Shown: positions 1 through 8,313, numbered from the stretch's first letter. The stretch is 55,304 nt of DNA from Phycisphaerae bacterium (GCA_028277645.1 JANQFV010000059.1:1-55304), one strand, 5' to 3'. A program made the numbers and translations. Notes: generated by a model not told the origin, from the letters alone.

Positions 1-337
1 TCGCCTCGACCGCCTCTTCGGCCAGCGGTGCCCGGCCGAGCCCGGTGTGCAGCACGATGCCGGTGGCGTTGATCACGGGCCGCAGGCTGGGGCGGGTGCG
101 CTCGTAGAGCTGCTGGCGAATCTCGAGCGCCAACGCGGGTAACTCGACGTCAACATCTTCGCCGGCCTGCAATTCGGCCCGGCGTTCGTCGAGCACGGCG
201 CGGATGACGTGCAGCAGCTCGTTACGTGGATAGTCGTCCAGCAGCCGGGCAATCGGTGGCTGGTTGAGCAGTGTATCCACGGAGGGGAGTCGACGCAGGC
301 GTTCCTGCACGTCGTGCGCGCGAGAGGACGTGTCCAT
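1..337 (-). CDS. selA: SelA, L-seryl-tRNA(Sec) selenium transferase (N-terminal part, cut by window edge)
   Basis: Translating the minus strand from the ATG at 337 gives about 112 residues that run off the left edge. Near the start is the stretch LPSVDTLLNQPPIARLLDDY, and near the edge VINATGIVLHTGLGRAPLA. Both are characteristic of the N-terminal region of bacterial SelA, the PLP enzyme that converts seryl-tRNA(Sec) to selenocysteinyl-tRNA(Sec). The active-site lysine lies outside the window. The gene is 127 bp downstream of the kinase-like membrane protein on the same strand, so the two may be co-transcribed. SelA implies that the genome encodes selenoproteins; selB and selC are not visible here. 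Confidence 0.88.
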   Translation of the reverse strand, partial: MDTSSRAHDVQERLRRLPSVDTLLNQPPIARLLDDYPRNELLHVIRAVLDERRAELQAGEDVDVELPALALEIRQQLYERTRPSLRPVINATGIVLHTGLGRAPLAEEAVEA

Positions 338-464
338 GGGGCGTATGATACTCGCGCCGGCGTTGGCGTGTAACTACGGCGGTGGGCGAATCACTGTAGC
401 GTCCGGCCCCCGTGCCGGACGTCGAGCGCTGGTTGCATTCGACGGCCGACAGGGGCGTCGGCCG

Positions 465-1067
465 CTACGCGATCAAAAGCCAGAGCACACCACCCGTTGC
501 GAGTGGAATGGTCAGATTATCGTTCAATTCGAAGATCCCCAAACGTGGGGCGGGTAAGGCCTCGGCCAGCGTTGCGACAGCCGCGCCGATCACGACTGCA
601 GCGGGCTCGTCGGGGAACATCAACCAGAGGATGACAGCCGCCGACAGAAAGCACGCCGCACTGCCCGCGAGGCTCTTGTCGCCAATGCGCAGCCGCCCGC
701 CGAAACGCATACCGATCAACGCCGCCGCGGTGTCGGCGAAGGCGAGTGTGAGCAGGGCGGCGATGGCAATCGATTTCGGGAAGAGCCACACGGCGAGCCA
801 ACTTGCGACGAGCACATACGTCGCACCCGTGATCCGCTGCCATTCGCGCCGCCGAACCATGAAGCCGACACCGGTCTGGAACCAGGTCTGAAACGCAGTC
901 GAGCGCCGCCGGCCGACTTCCACCACAACCGCAATCGCCACGCAACACCCCAGCAGCAACAAGATCACGCCGCGCGGCGCAAACGCATACACCGCCGGCG
1001 TAATCGCCGACGCCGCGTGCAGCAGCTTGCGATTGAGTTCGACGCGCAGCAGGCTTTTGTCGGGCAC
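465..1067 (-). CDS. Polyprenol/diacylglycerol/phytol kinase-like integral membrane protein (SEC59/VTE5 type)
   Basis: This 200-residue protein is mostly hydrophobic, with about six membrane segments. Family marks are the N-terminal NRKLLHAAS stretch (the R-K-x2-H motif), ADTAAALIGMRFGG in the middle (the nucleotide-binding D-T-A-A-x3-G motif), KSLAGS soon after, and a C-terminal FELNDNLTIPLATG resembling the E/D-x-DN-x2-IP motif. Relatives phosphorylate dolichol, phytol or diacylglycerol, often using CTP. The substrate cannot be told from sequence. It lies upstream of selA in the same direction; a functional link is unlikely. The family call is firm and the exact activity is not. Confidence 0.72.
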   Translation of the reverse strand: MPDKSLLRVELNRKLLHAASAITPAVYAFAPRGVILLLLGCCVAIAVVVEVGRRRSTAFQTWFQTGVGFMVRRREWQRITGATYVLVASWLAVWLFPKSIAIAALLTLAFADTAAALIGMRFGGRLRIGDKSLAGSAACFLSAAVILWLMFPDEPAAVVIGAAVATLAEALPAPRLGIFELNDNLTIPLATGGVLWLLIA

Positions 1068-1222
1068 GGGGGCTCCGGTGTTGCGGATGTCGCGACGGTA
1101 GTCGTTCTCGGACGACGACGTTGGGGTATGATACCCGGGCCGGCAGATCGGACGCTAAGCGCGGGCGGAGCCTCGCAGTGGCGGGGTCCGGATAGAAACC
1201 TGCCTGGCGATGCGGGCGGGGG

Positions 1223-1269
1223 AAGAGTATCAAGGGTATCAAGGTGCGCGCTCAGGGTTTGATACTCTT
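1223..1269. repeat. 11-bp perfect inverted repeat, 25-bp loop
   Basis: The arm AAGAGTATCAA at 1223-1233 is matched by its exact reverse complement TTGATACTCTT at 1259-1269. The left arm is followed at once by a second partial copy, GGGTATCAAGG. The right arm is only 11 bp before the octamer array at 1280. It could be an operator, a transcript hairpin or a repeat relic; nothing in the sequence decides between these. Confidence 0.6.
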
Positions 1270-1279
1270 GGTGCGGGGG

Positions 1280-1319
1280 GGTGACAGAGTTACAAAGTAA
1301 CAAAGTGACGAGGTTACAA
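1280..1319. repeat. Degenerate octamer array, unit RGTNACRR (5 units)
   Basis: Five consecutive 8-bp units read GGTGACAG, AGTTACAA, AGTAACAA, AGTGACGA and GGTTACAA. They share a GTnAC core but differ elsewhere, unlike an ordinary microsatellite. It is one of six such arrays in the window and the only one in a gene-free stretch away from a stop codon. Confidence 0.7.
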
Positions 1320-1825
1320 GACGCAACTTGGCACGTCGCCGCGCGGGTCTGTGCCGGTGAAGGGGGGCGGGGCGGCATCATGGATAGAGTGTTGTCGCGC
1401 GTTGGGACGCGTGGTAACCGATTGTGCGCGATTGCTGGGGATTGCGGGAGTCAGACCGTGTGATCATGTGAACAGGTGAGCAGGGGAGTTGTTGCACGGG
1501 TTTTCGGAACTTGTTTGTGGGGGCGGCGGGGGGCGGTAGAATGGGGGCATAGTGGCGTGCTCGTGGTTCGCAGGCGTCGTGCGGTCGGCATCTGGGCCGT
1601 CGCGCGTGGGGGCGACTGCGAAGCGCGGGACGCCGCCGAGTGGGTGGATGTGATGGGGACATTAACGACAGAACGTGCTACGCCGATCGATCGGCCGCGC
1701 CTGTGTTGCGCAACCGCCGCGGCTGGCTGCGTGCGTGCGCCGGTGGTCACGACGGACCTGACATCAGCCAGTTGGCGCTTGGCCAGGGAGACCGGGCCGG
1801 TTGGTGAATTGAGAGGAGGAACGAC

Positions 1826-2509
1826 ATGGGACGTGGGTTGAGTTTGATGCTGGTGCTTCTGGCAGCGGCGACTGCCGCGCGGGCGAGTCCGTACTGGATC
1901 GAGTACGAACCCACCGGCGGCTTATTCCCGGAGGAGGAGGGCTGGACGCGCTTCACGCGCTATGGCGGCGCAGAGCGTTCGTTGGAAGACGGTTGGCTGG
2001 TGCTGGACGGTACGGCGAGTGTCGGCATCCAGGACTACTACGTGATGCCGATGGACGGAGCGCTCGCCCCCGAGCCCGGCGAGCTGTTCATTCTGCAATG
2101 GCGGCTGAGCGTGGAGCAGTTGACCGGCTACAACGACCCAAGCGTCGCAGTGAATTCTGATGAAGGCTGGGCGGTTGGCCTCAAGATGAGTGAAACTGAA
2201 GTGGTGAGCAGTTTCGAGCCCGAAGTAAGCGCCACCTTCGAACCCGGGATTCCTCATACGTTTGAGCTTCGATCGTACGACATGCGGTCGTACACGCTTT
2301 CCATCGATGGCGTGGTCGCGATCAGCGGCAGTTTCTGGTTATCGCTCTACCAATCGGATGTTCGGTGGGGTGATGGCGTCTTTGGTGGTGCCAGCCTTTC
2401 CCGGTGGGATTACGTGAGATTTGGTGTCGTACCGGAGTGCAGCAGTTTGACATTGGTTGTTGGGCTGTGGGCTGGTGGACTAGCGGTTCGATTCAAAACA
2501 GGGAGGTAA
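1826..2509 (+). CDS. Exported protein with PEP-CTERM-like sorting tail, tandem copy 1 of 3
   Basis: The 227-residue protein has a signal peptide (MGRGLSLMLVLLAAATAARA, cleavage before SPYW) and an all-beta-looking body with the stretch YTLSIDG, suggestive of a LamG/concanavalin-like fold. The C-terminus has WDYVRFGVVPE followed by a hydrophobic segment and a basic end (RFKTGR). This matches the layout of PEP-CTERM signals, with VPEC in place of VPEP. Such tails are normally processed by an exosortase, and none is visible here. The start is set by GAGAGGAGG seven bases before the ATG. The two following genes are the same length and closely similar. The specific role is unknown. Confidence 0.75.
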   Translation: MGRGLSLMLVLLAAATAARASPYWIEYEPTGGLFPEEEGWTRFTRYGGAERSLEDGWLVLDGTASVGIQDYYVMPMDGALAPEPGELFILQWRLSVEQLTGYNDPSVAVNSDEGWAVGLKMSETEVVSSFEPEVSATFEPGIPHTFELRSYDMRSYTLSIDGVVAISGSFWLSLYQSDVRWGDGVFGGASLSRWDYVRFGVVPECSSLTLVVGLWAGGLAVRFKTGR

Positions 2510-2674
2510 CCCATGATTTCGTCAGTTTCAGTTGAACTCGTCATTGCGCGTCGCGACTGCCGGCGTGCGCACGTGCTGCGTGTGTGCGCCGGTGGTCACG
2601 ACGGCCCCGACGTCAGCGAGGTTACGCTCGGCCAGGGAGGCCGGGCCGGTTGGTGAACTGAGAGGAGGAACGAC

Positions 2675-3358
2675 ATGCGACGTGTGTTGAGTGTGATGCT
2701 GGTGGCATTGGCAGCGGCGACCGCCGCGCGGGCGAGCCCGTACTGGATCGAGTACGAACCGGCCGGCGGCCTATTCCCGGAGGAGGAGGGCTGGACAAGA
2801 CTCACCAACTTCGGGGGGGCAGAACGGTCGCTCGAAGACGGATGGCTCGTCCTGGACGGGAGAGCCGACCCGCGTATTCAAGACGCGTATCGAATGCAGC
2901 GGCCCGGCACACTCGACCCGGATCTCGGGGAGCAGTTCGTAGCGGCCTGGCGACTTCAGGTAGATTCCGTAAGTGCGTACTACGACCCGTACGTTGGCAT
3001 ATTCTCCGATCAGAACTGGGGTGTCGCGTTCACGTTGAGCGACTCAGCGATCTACAGCGTCTTCGAAACCGACGTCTCGGCGCCGTTTACGCCCGGCGTC
3101 CCGCACGCGTTCGAACTGCGGTCGAGCGACATGCTGTCGTACACGCTGCTGATCGACGGCACACCGGCCCTTTACGGGGACTTTTGGGAATCGCTCACAA
3201 CCTCGCAGATAACCTGGGGCGATGGCGCAATCGGCACAGCTAGCCTCGCCCGCTGGGATTACTTCAGCTTTGGCGTGGTGCCTGAGTGCAGCAGCCTGAT
3301 GCTAGTTGCCGGGCTGTGGGGTAGTGGTCTGTCGATTCGATCGAGACCCGGGAGGTGA
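2675..3358 (+). CDS. Exported protein with PEP-CTERM-like sorting tail, tandem copy 2 of 3
   Basis: This second 227-residue paralogue lies 165 bp after copy 1. Its first 60 residues (signal peptide plus SPYWIEYEPAGG) and the stretch from the WDYFSFGVVPE motif onward are nearly the same as in the other copies. The middle, roughly residues 65-180, is clearly the most diverged of the three. The sequence upstream, including GTGCGCCGGTGGTCACGACG and the GAGAGGAGG ribosome site, matches the region before copy 1, so the duplication unit included the leader. The tail VPEC, hydrophobic segment and RSRPGR end fit surface sorting. Function is unknown. Confidence 0.75.
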   Translation: MRRVLSVMLVALAAATAARASPYWIEYEPAGGLFPEEEGWTRLTNFGGAERSLEDGWLVLDGRADPRIQDAYRMQRPGTLDPDLGEQFVAAWRLQVDSVSAYYDPYVGIFSDQNWGVAFTLSDSAIYSVFETDVSAPFTPGVPHAFELRSSDMLSYTLLIDGTPALYGDFWESLTTSQITWGDGAIGTASLARWDYFSFGVVPECSSLMLVAGLWGSGLSIRSRPGR

Positions 3359-3537
3359 ACCACGTTGCGATCAGTTCCAGTTGAATTCGTCATGGCGTTT
3401 CGTGACTCCCGGCCTGCGCATGTGCTGCGTGCGTGCGCCGGCGGTCACGACGCAGTGGGCGCGGCGAGTGCGAGTCAACCCAGTCATTGCTCGGACATGG
3501 CGTCCGGGCAGGCTGGTGAAATGAGAGGAGGATCGAC

Positions 3538-4221
3538 ATGCGACGTGTGTTGAGTTTGATGCTGGTGGCTCTGGCAGCGGCGACCGCCGCGCGGGCGAGC
3601 CCGTACTGGATCGAGTACGAACCCGCCGGCGGGAACTTTCCGGAGAAGGAGGGCTGGACGCGCTTCACGCGCTATGGCGGCGCAGAGCGTTCGCTGGAAG
3701 ACGGCTGGCTGGTGCTGGACGGTACGGCCAGCGTCGGCATAGTGGATTACTATACAATGCCGATGGCCGGCGCGCTCGACCCTGAGCCCGGCGAGCTGTT
3801 CATCGTTCAGTGGCGCCTGAGCGTTCAGCAGTTGACCGGCTACCACGACCCCACTTTGGGCATCTTCTCTGATGACGGGTGGGCTGTTGGCTGGCATTTG
3901 AGTGAGAGTGCTATCGAGAGCGCTTTCGAGCCAGACGTCAGCGCCACCTTCACGCCGGGGGTCGCCCACTCGTTCGAATTTCGATCGTACGACATGCGGT
4001 CGTACACCCTCTCGATTGACGGCGCTATTGCGATCAGCGGTAGCTTCTGGCTGTCGCTTGATACGTCCGACGTGCGATGGGGTGATGGGATCTTTGGAGG
4101 TGCCAGCTTGTCCCGTTGGGACTATTTCCGATTTGGTGTCGTCCCCGAGTCCGGCAGTTCGATACTGCTGTTGGTGTTGTGGGGGGGCGGTCTATCGATT
4201 CGATTCAGAACAGGGAGGTGA
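3538..4221 (+). CDS. Exported protein with PEP-CTERM-like sorting tail, tandem copy 3 of 3
   Basis: This third 227-residue paralogue is closer to copy 1 than to copy 2 (for example both have SFWLSL and FGGASLSRWDY). The tail differs slightly: VPES, then a hydrophobic run, then RFRTGR. Its leader keeps the GCGTGCGCCGG block and a GAGAGGAGG site but has extra sequence between them. It ends only 3 bp before the large solenoid gene, so copy 3 and that gene are almost surely translated from one mRNA. This links the small surface proteins to the larger one. Function is unknown. Confidence 0.75.
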   Translation: MRRVLSLMLVALAAATAARASPYWIEYEPAGGNFPEKEGWTRFTRYGGAERSLEDGWLVLDGTASVGIVDYYTMPMAGALDPEPGELFIVQWRLSVQQLTGYHDPTLGIFSDDGWAVGWHLSESAIESAFEPDVSATFTPGVAHSFEFRSYDMRSYTLSIDGAIAISGSFWLSLDTSDVRWGDGIFGGASLSRWDYFRFGVVPESGSSILLLVLWGGGLSIRFRTGR

Positions 4222-4224
4222 GAT

Positions 4225-6981
4225 ATGTTGACACGAGTATCATGCGTTCTGTCCATCTGTATCTTGTGCGGAGTCACGATTGCCCAAGTTCCGGAATACG
4301 TTATCTATCAACACAATATCTTCTACAATGATCCAGTGGATCCGAACCTGCCGAATCCTTATTACTATGAGATTGATCCCGTCAACAAGTGGGTGACGAT
4401 CCATCATGCCGTCGCAGGCGAGGTGTTCGAGTTCGAGGCCGTGGTCTGGAACGACGGCGCGTACATCCGGCCCGGGAACATGAACCTGATCACGGCGGAT
4501 GAGGACGCTGGCCCCGTTGCCATCGCGGTCATCGGCAACATCAACCAGCAGCACGGCGAGCCCTACGGGGCCCGCCATATCCAGGCCCTGACGCTGGACG
4601 CCGACGGTGTGACCGGCGTGATTCAGGAGCTCAAGATCGACGGTACGCTCGGCACGACCGCCACGACGGACGTCGACGCCATCGCGGGCGCGTGCGAGAC
4701 ACTGGGCATCGGGCGGCCGCTGGAGGTGGGCACGCTGAGCGGCAGCTTTGCCAGCCCGCAGGCGTTTCTGACACAGCACGTGACCATTCAGACACTGTCG
4801 GGATCGCTATCCGCGGTCGGGCTCAGCGACGTGACGATCGGCACGCTGTCGGGCGACGTCGTGACGGAGGGTGCCACCGGGGCGATCTCGATCGGGACGC
4901 TGTCCGGCACGTTCGATGGCGGATCCAACAACACTCATATACTTGACGGACCGATTTCGATCGACACATTGGAAGGCACGTTTGACGTTGGCGTCGTTAG
5001 CGCACCGCTGGAAATCGGCACGATGAACGGCGGCACATTGAACATGCTCGGCCTCGACGAGTACGATCCGACCGCCGACATCACGATCACCGGTGTCGGG
5101 CCGCACAGCGGATCCGTGGACAGCCTTTGGACGCTGGAGGCAGCGCATAACAGCATTACGATTAATGGTAGCTTTGGCGGCCCTATCCTACTCGGCAACT
5201 GCACGTCATGTACCTTGTTCGGCCTGCTGGACGTGTCCGGTAACGCGGAGGCGATATCGCTCGGGGGTTTTGTCGGCGCCACAGGACTTGTGTACATCGG
5301 CGGAAACCTGCTGGGGCGCCTGGGCGTCGGCAACGATATGGCGGGGACGATTCACATCGGCGGCGATGTGACCGCTGACGGCCGCCTCGAACTGGCCGAT
5401 ACCATTCGGGCGACGGGGTCGCTGAGCATCGACGGCAATGTCAGCGCCGACGTGAACGACGAGCCCCGGATCACGATCGGCAAGCAGGACCTTTACGATA
5501 TGGAGGGCTCGATTCGACTCGGTGCGAGCGACCAGGTCTTTGACGGCACCTGCGCGATCGACGGCGCGGTCACCGCAGACGCGTCGGTCGAGGTGAACGG
5601 CGAGATCGGGAGCAACGGCAGCATCGAATTCGGATCCGACGTGGCCGGAACGCTCAGCGTAACCGGCCGCACGGCTGGCGAGATTTCGATCGCCGGCGGT
5701 GTGCCTGCAGGCGGGTCGGTAACACTCGGCGGTTACAACGGCCAGGTGAGCATCGGTACGGACGTTGCCGGCCGCGTATCTGTCACCGGCAGCCTGGATG
5801 GCGAGCTCACGGTCTCGGGCAAGGTGGCCGACACTGGCGAGGTGAACATCGATGGCGGGATCGACCGAGCGGGGCAAGTCAGCGTGGCCGGCAACCTGGA
5901 GGGCTCGCTGGACGTAGGCGACGATGTGGCGGCTGCGGAATCGCCGCGCATTTTCATCGGAAACGACGTCTACACCGGCGCCGACGTCACCGTCGCGGGC
6001 AACCTCGCGGGTGGGATCGAGATTGGCCGGCACCTGATGGGCACCGCGCTGGCCACGGGCGAGGTGCACGTTCATGGCGATATTCTCTACGGCGGGTCGA
6101 TAACGATCGGCGGAGATCTGCGCGGACTGGTGGCCACGCATACGTTGGGGGAATGGCGCGGTGACCTCGCCGGATTCGTGCACGTCGGCGGGAACATGTC
6201 CGGGCAGATGGACATCACTGGGCGCCTCGGGGACGTTACGTTGGCCGGGGACTTTGGCGGCCATGTTCGCGTCAACGGTGCGTTTGCGCCGGTGTTCGGC
6301 CAGAGCCCACAACCTCCGGCCCCGCTGATCCACATCCATGAGAACTTCGTAGCGGAGGAGGCCGGATCGATCGGGCCGACATCGTACATCGCTTTCGACT
6401 ACGACGGGTATCATTCGGGAGACATCTGGGACGTGAGCGCGAGCGTCATCATCGTGGATCCTGAAGATCCGATCCGAGGAAACTCGCCGGAGCAGCACGT
6501 CTGGGCGACGACGTCGCCGCGGGGTGACATGAACAACAATGCCGGCCCGGAGGATGAGTTTCCCGGCTTCGACGATATCAACCCCTTCGTGAGCGCCCTG
6601 ACAGAGCCAGCGACCTTCGAGGTGGATTTCCCCGGTCTGAGCGAATTCGATTCCAACAGCGCCGAATTCGTCTCGGGCAACGTGATCTACCACGGTGATT
6701 GCAATTGCAGTGGCGAATTCGGCTTTGATGACATCAACGCCTTTGTTGCGCTTGTGTCGACGCACACCGTGGACCCGGGCTGCCTAGGTGAGGGTGCCGG
6801 TGCGGGAGCGCCTGCGCCGCCAAGTATCCCAGCGGTAGTGGTTGCCCAGAAACTCGAGGCCCGCATCGCGCCCAGCCTCAAATCGGGGTTGTTAACTGTG
6901 ATCGCCGAGGCCATCAAGCAGTACGAACAACCGGCCATGCGCGCTTACTGGCAGACTGTGCGCACCGAGCTCACGAAGTAA
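4225..6981 (+). CDS. Large exported beta-solenoid protein with C-terminal dockerin-like calcium motifs
   Basis: The 918-residue protein has a signal peptide (MLTRVSCVLSICILCGVTIA). Residues of roughly 170-700 are made of degenerate short repeats of the type G-x-(V/I)-x-(V/I)-x-G-x-(L/V)-x-G, for example VSVAGNLEGSLDVGDDV and ITIGGDLRGL. These are expected to stack into a beta-helix or solenoid. Near residues 770-850 are two dockerin-like/EF-hand-like motifs, FPGFDDINPFVSAL and GDCNCSGEFGFDDINAFVAL, with acidic calcium-ligand positions. A 60-residue tail follows. It is translated 3 bp after tandem copy 3, with GGGAGG before the ATG. It is probably a cell-surface or matrix protein; no enzymatic motif is visible. 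Confidence 0.75.
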   Translation: MLTRVSCVLSICILCGVTIAQVPEYVIYQHNIFYNDPVDPNLPNPYYYEIDPVNKWVTIHHAVAGEVFEFEAVVWNDGAYIRPGNMNLITADEDAGPVAIAVIGNINQQHGEPYGARHIQALTLDADGVTGVIQELKIDGTLGTTATTDVDAIAGACETLGIGRPLEVGTLSGSFASPQAFLTQHVTIQTLSGSLSAVGLSDVTIGTLSGDVVTEGATGAISIGTLSGTFDGGSNNTHILDGPISIDTLEGTFDVGVVSAPLEIGTMNGGTLNMLGLDEYDPTADITITGVGPHSGSVDSLWTLEAAHNSITINGSFGGPILLGNCTSCTLFGLLDVSGNAEAISLGGFVGATGLVYIGGNLLGRLGVGNDMAGTIHIGGDVTADGRLELADTIRATGSLSIDGNVSADVNDEPRITIGKQDLYDMEGSIRLGASDQVFDGTCAIDGAVTADASVEVNGEIGSNGSIEFGSDVAGTLSVTGRTAGEISIAGGVPAGGSVTLGGYNGQVSIGTDVAGRVSVTGSLDGELTVSGKVADTGEVNIDGGIDRAGQVSVAGNLEGSLDVGDDVAAAESPRIFIGNDVYTGADVTVAGNLAGGIEIGRHLMGTALATGEVHVHGDILYGGSITIGGDLRGLVATHTLGEWRGDLAGFVHVGGNMSGQMDITGRLGDVTLAGDFGGHVRVNGAFAPVFGQSPQPPAPLIHIHENFVAEEAGSIGPTSYIAFDYDGYHSGDIWDVSASVIIVDPEDPIRGNSPEQHVWATTSPRGDMNNNAGPEDEFPGFDDINPFVSALTEPATFEVDFPGLSEFDSNSAEFVSGNVIYHGDCNCSGEFGFDDINAFVALVSTHTVDPGCLGEGAGAGAPAPPSIPAVVVAQKLEARIAPSLKSGLLTVIAEAIKQYEQPAMRAYWQTVRTELTK

Positions 6982-7035
6982 GCCGGCGGTAGTCTATCGA
7001 ACGATCGTCAATCTCAGTCGAGCTGCTTCGCTGGG

Positions 7036-7059
7036 TTGCCGCGGGATAACCCCCGGCAA
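7036..7059 (+). terminator. Possible hairpin terminator after the solenoid gene
   Basis: Arms TTGCCGcGGG and CCCcCGGCAA pair around ATAA with one C-C mismatch, 54 bp after the stop at 6981. There is no T-tract, so if it terminates it does so weakly or with a factor. Confidence 0.3.
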
Positions 7060-7184
7060 GGCTGGCGGCGGAGTACAAACTCCGTCCATGTTTCTAACGG
7101 ACAACACCGCTGCGGCGCGAGACGATATGGTGCTTGCCGGTTATTCTGTGCGCGAGTTGATTCTGGCCCGGAGGATTGCCTGTC

Positions 7185-7592
7185 GTGTGTCCGCGTTGTC
7201 GTGAGCCGCTGATTGTGATGGAGTTCCAGGGGGTCGAGGTAGATCATTGCCTCGACTGCCGCGGGACGTGGTTTGATGCGGGCGAGGTCGAGTTTCTCGC
7301 TGAGACCGCCGGTGTCGAGCCGGGGAAGATCGAGTCGGCAATCCACGCCAGCGGCCAGCAGACCGGCGAGCTCAAGTGCCCGCGCTGTCGTCGGCGGATG
7401 CAAGTGCTCAAAGTCGGCCAACAGCCCGCGGTCGAGGTTGATCGTTGTCCGGCCGGCGAGGGGCTGTGGCTCGATGCGGGCGAGCTGGCGGCGGTCGTAA
7501 AGACCTTCGGCGGCACGCAGGATGCTGCCCTGGCAGAATTCTTCGGCGACCTATTCAAGCACGAACTTTCCGACGCAACGGAGGATGCATAA
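7185..7592 (+). CDS. Double TFIIB-type zinc-ribbon protein
   Basis: About 135 residues with two copies of the zf-TFIIB ribbon. The first is CPRC...CLDCRGTWFDAGE at the N-terminus and the second is CPRC...DRCPAGEGLWLDAGEL at about residues 62-105. In the second copy one expected Cys is replaced (CPAGEG where CPxCxG is usual), so zinc binding there may be weakened. I chose the GTG at 7185, ten bases after CGGAGG, which gives the usual family start at the first CPRC. A TTG at 7176 is also in frame but too close to the ribosome site. The stop abuts the lemA start, so the two are coupled. The role is unknown. Confidence 0.72.
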   Translation: MCPRCREPLIVMEFQGVEVDHCLDCRGTWFDAGEVEFLAETAGVEPGKIESAIHASGQQTGELKCPRCRRRMQVLKVGQQPAVEVDRCPAGEGLWLDAGELAAVVKTFGGTQDAALAEFFGDLFKHELSDATEDA

Positions 7593-8165
7593 ATGGGACC
7601 CCTGACAATCGGCCTGATCGTGGTCGGCGGCATCGTCGTCCTGGTGCTGTTCTGGTTCATCGGGATTTACAACGGCCTGGTTGCAATTCGCAACGAGGTC
7701 AAGAACGCCTGGGCGCAGATCGACGTCCAGCTCAAACGCCGGCACGACCTGATTCCCAACTTGGTCGAGACGGTGAAGGGCTACGCGTCGCACGAGAAGG
7801 AGACGCTCGACGCCGTCATCTCGGCCCGCGCCAAGGCGGTAAACGTCGCCGGCGGGGGCGCGGCCAAACAAGTGCAGGCCGAAGGCGAGTTGTCGCAGGC
7901 CCTGGGCCGGCTGATGATGATTGCCGAGGCGTATCCGGATCTGAAGGCGAACACGAACTTCCTGTCGTTGCAGGAAGAGCTGACCTCGACCGAGAACAAG
8001 ATCAGCTTCGCGCGGCAGTACTACAACGACAGCGTGATGAAGTACAACACGCGCATCCAGACGTTCCCGCAGAACGTGGTCGCGGGCATGTTCGGATTCA
8101 GCGAGGAAGCGTTCTTCGAGATTGAGGACGCAGCCCAGCGCGAAGCGCCGCAGGTGAAGTTCTAG
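7593..8165 (+). CDS. lemA: LemA family membrane protein
   Basis: The 190-residue protein has one N-terminal membrane helix (LIVVGGIVVLVLFWFIGIYN). It is followed by the LemA signature region NEVKNAWAQIDVQLKRRHDL and LIPNLVETVKGYASHEKETL, then a helical body containing LSLQEELTSTENKISFARQY and a YNTRIQTFP stretch. The length is typical of the family. The topology puts a short N-terminus outside and a helical bundle inside. The start follows directly on the stop of the zinc-ribbon gene. In many bacteria LemA is paired with HtpX-type M48 proteases, and such a protease follows 193 bp downstream. The cellular function is not established. Confidence 0.93.
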   Translation: MGPLTIGLIVVGGIVVLVLFWFIGIYNGLVAIRNEVKNAWAQIDVQLKRRHDLIPNLVETVKGYASHEKETLDAVISARAKAVNVAGGGAAKQVQAEGELSQALGRLMMIAEAYPDLKANTNFLSLQEELTSTENKISFARQYYNDSVMKYNTRIQTFPQNVVAGMFGFSEEAFFEIEDAAQREAPQVKF

Positions 8166-8187
8166 GCGGGTGTACTGCGGGAGATTC

Positions 8188-8218
8188 GTGGCAGCGATAC
8201 ATGCAGCTTCGCTGCCAC
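8188..8218 (+). terminator. Hairpin after lemA, probable terminator
   Basis: Arms GTGGCAGCG (8188-8196) and CGCTGCCAC (8210-8218) form a perfect 9-bp stem with a 13-nt loop, 22 bp after the lemA stop. No T-run follows. The right arm touches the start of the REP-like element at 8218. Confidence 0.5.
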
Positions 8219-8313
8219 GTCATTCCGAGGAGTGCAGCGACGAGGAATCTACCTGTGACCCCTTGCACCGCTGCTAGGCAAGATCCCTCCTTCCGCTGGT
8301 CGTCGGGATGACG
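8218..8313. repeat. REP-like intergenic element (GTCATTCCGAG ... TCGGGATGAC)
   Basis: The element begins CGTCATTCCGAGGAGTGC and ends TCGTCGGGATGACG. The ends form an imperfect inverted repeat, with inner GAGGAATCT and AGATCCCTC blocks also complementary. From memory, intergenic elements with this GTCATTCCGAG / AGGAATCT / AGATCCCT / GGGATGAC layout are scattered through many bacterial genomes. It separates lemA from the M48 protease. Confidence 0.6.

Larger units (their letters stand above)
1068..1825. other. 758-bp intergenic region with an inverted repeat and an 8-bp repeat array
   Basis: No convincing gene is seen; open frames here are rich in Arg/Pro and lack family motifs. The region holds the 11-bp perfect inverted repeat at 1223-1269 and the octamer array at 1280-1319. 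Its last 100 bp (about 1726-1825) are closely similar to the sequence before the second tandem gene, and partly to that before the third. It must contain the promoter for the tandem cluster. A -10-like TAGAAT lies near 1546, but I see no good -35 at normal spacing. Confidence 0.6.

Noticed and set aside
517..1242. Long antisense-like open frame over the kinase-like membrane gene
   Set aside because: It is an Arg/Ala-rich out-of-frame shadow on the same strand; the 465-1067 frame has clear family motifs.
1476..1841. 121-codon open frame before the first tandem gene
   Set aside because: Lacks a ribosome site and family motifs, and its end runs into the leader duplicated before the other tandem genes.
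5206..6765. 519-codon open frame opposite the solenoid gene
   Set aside because: A shadow caused by the repetitive GC-rich codons of the solenoid gene; it has no signal peptide and no motif.
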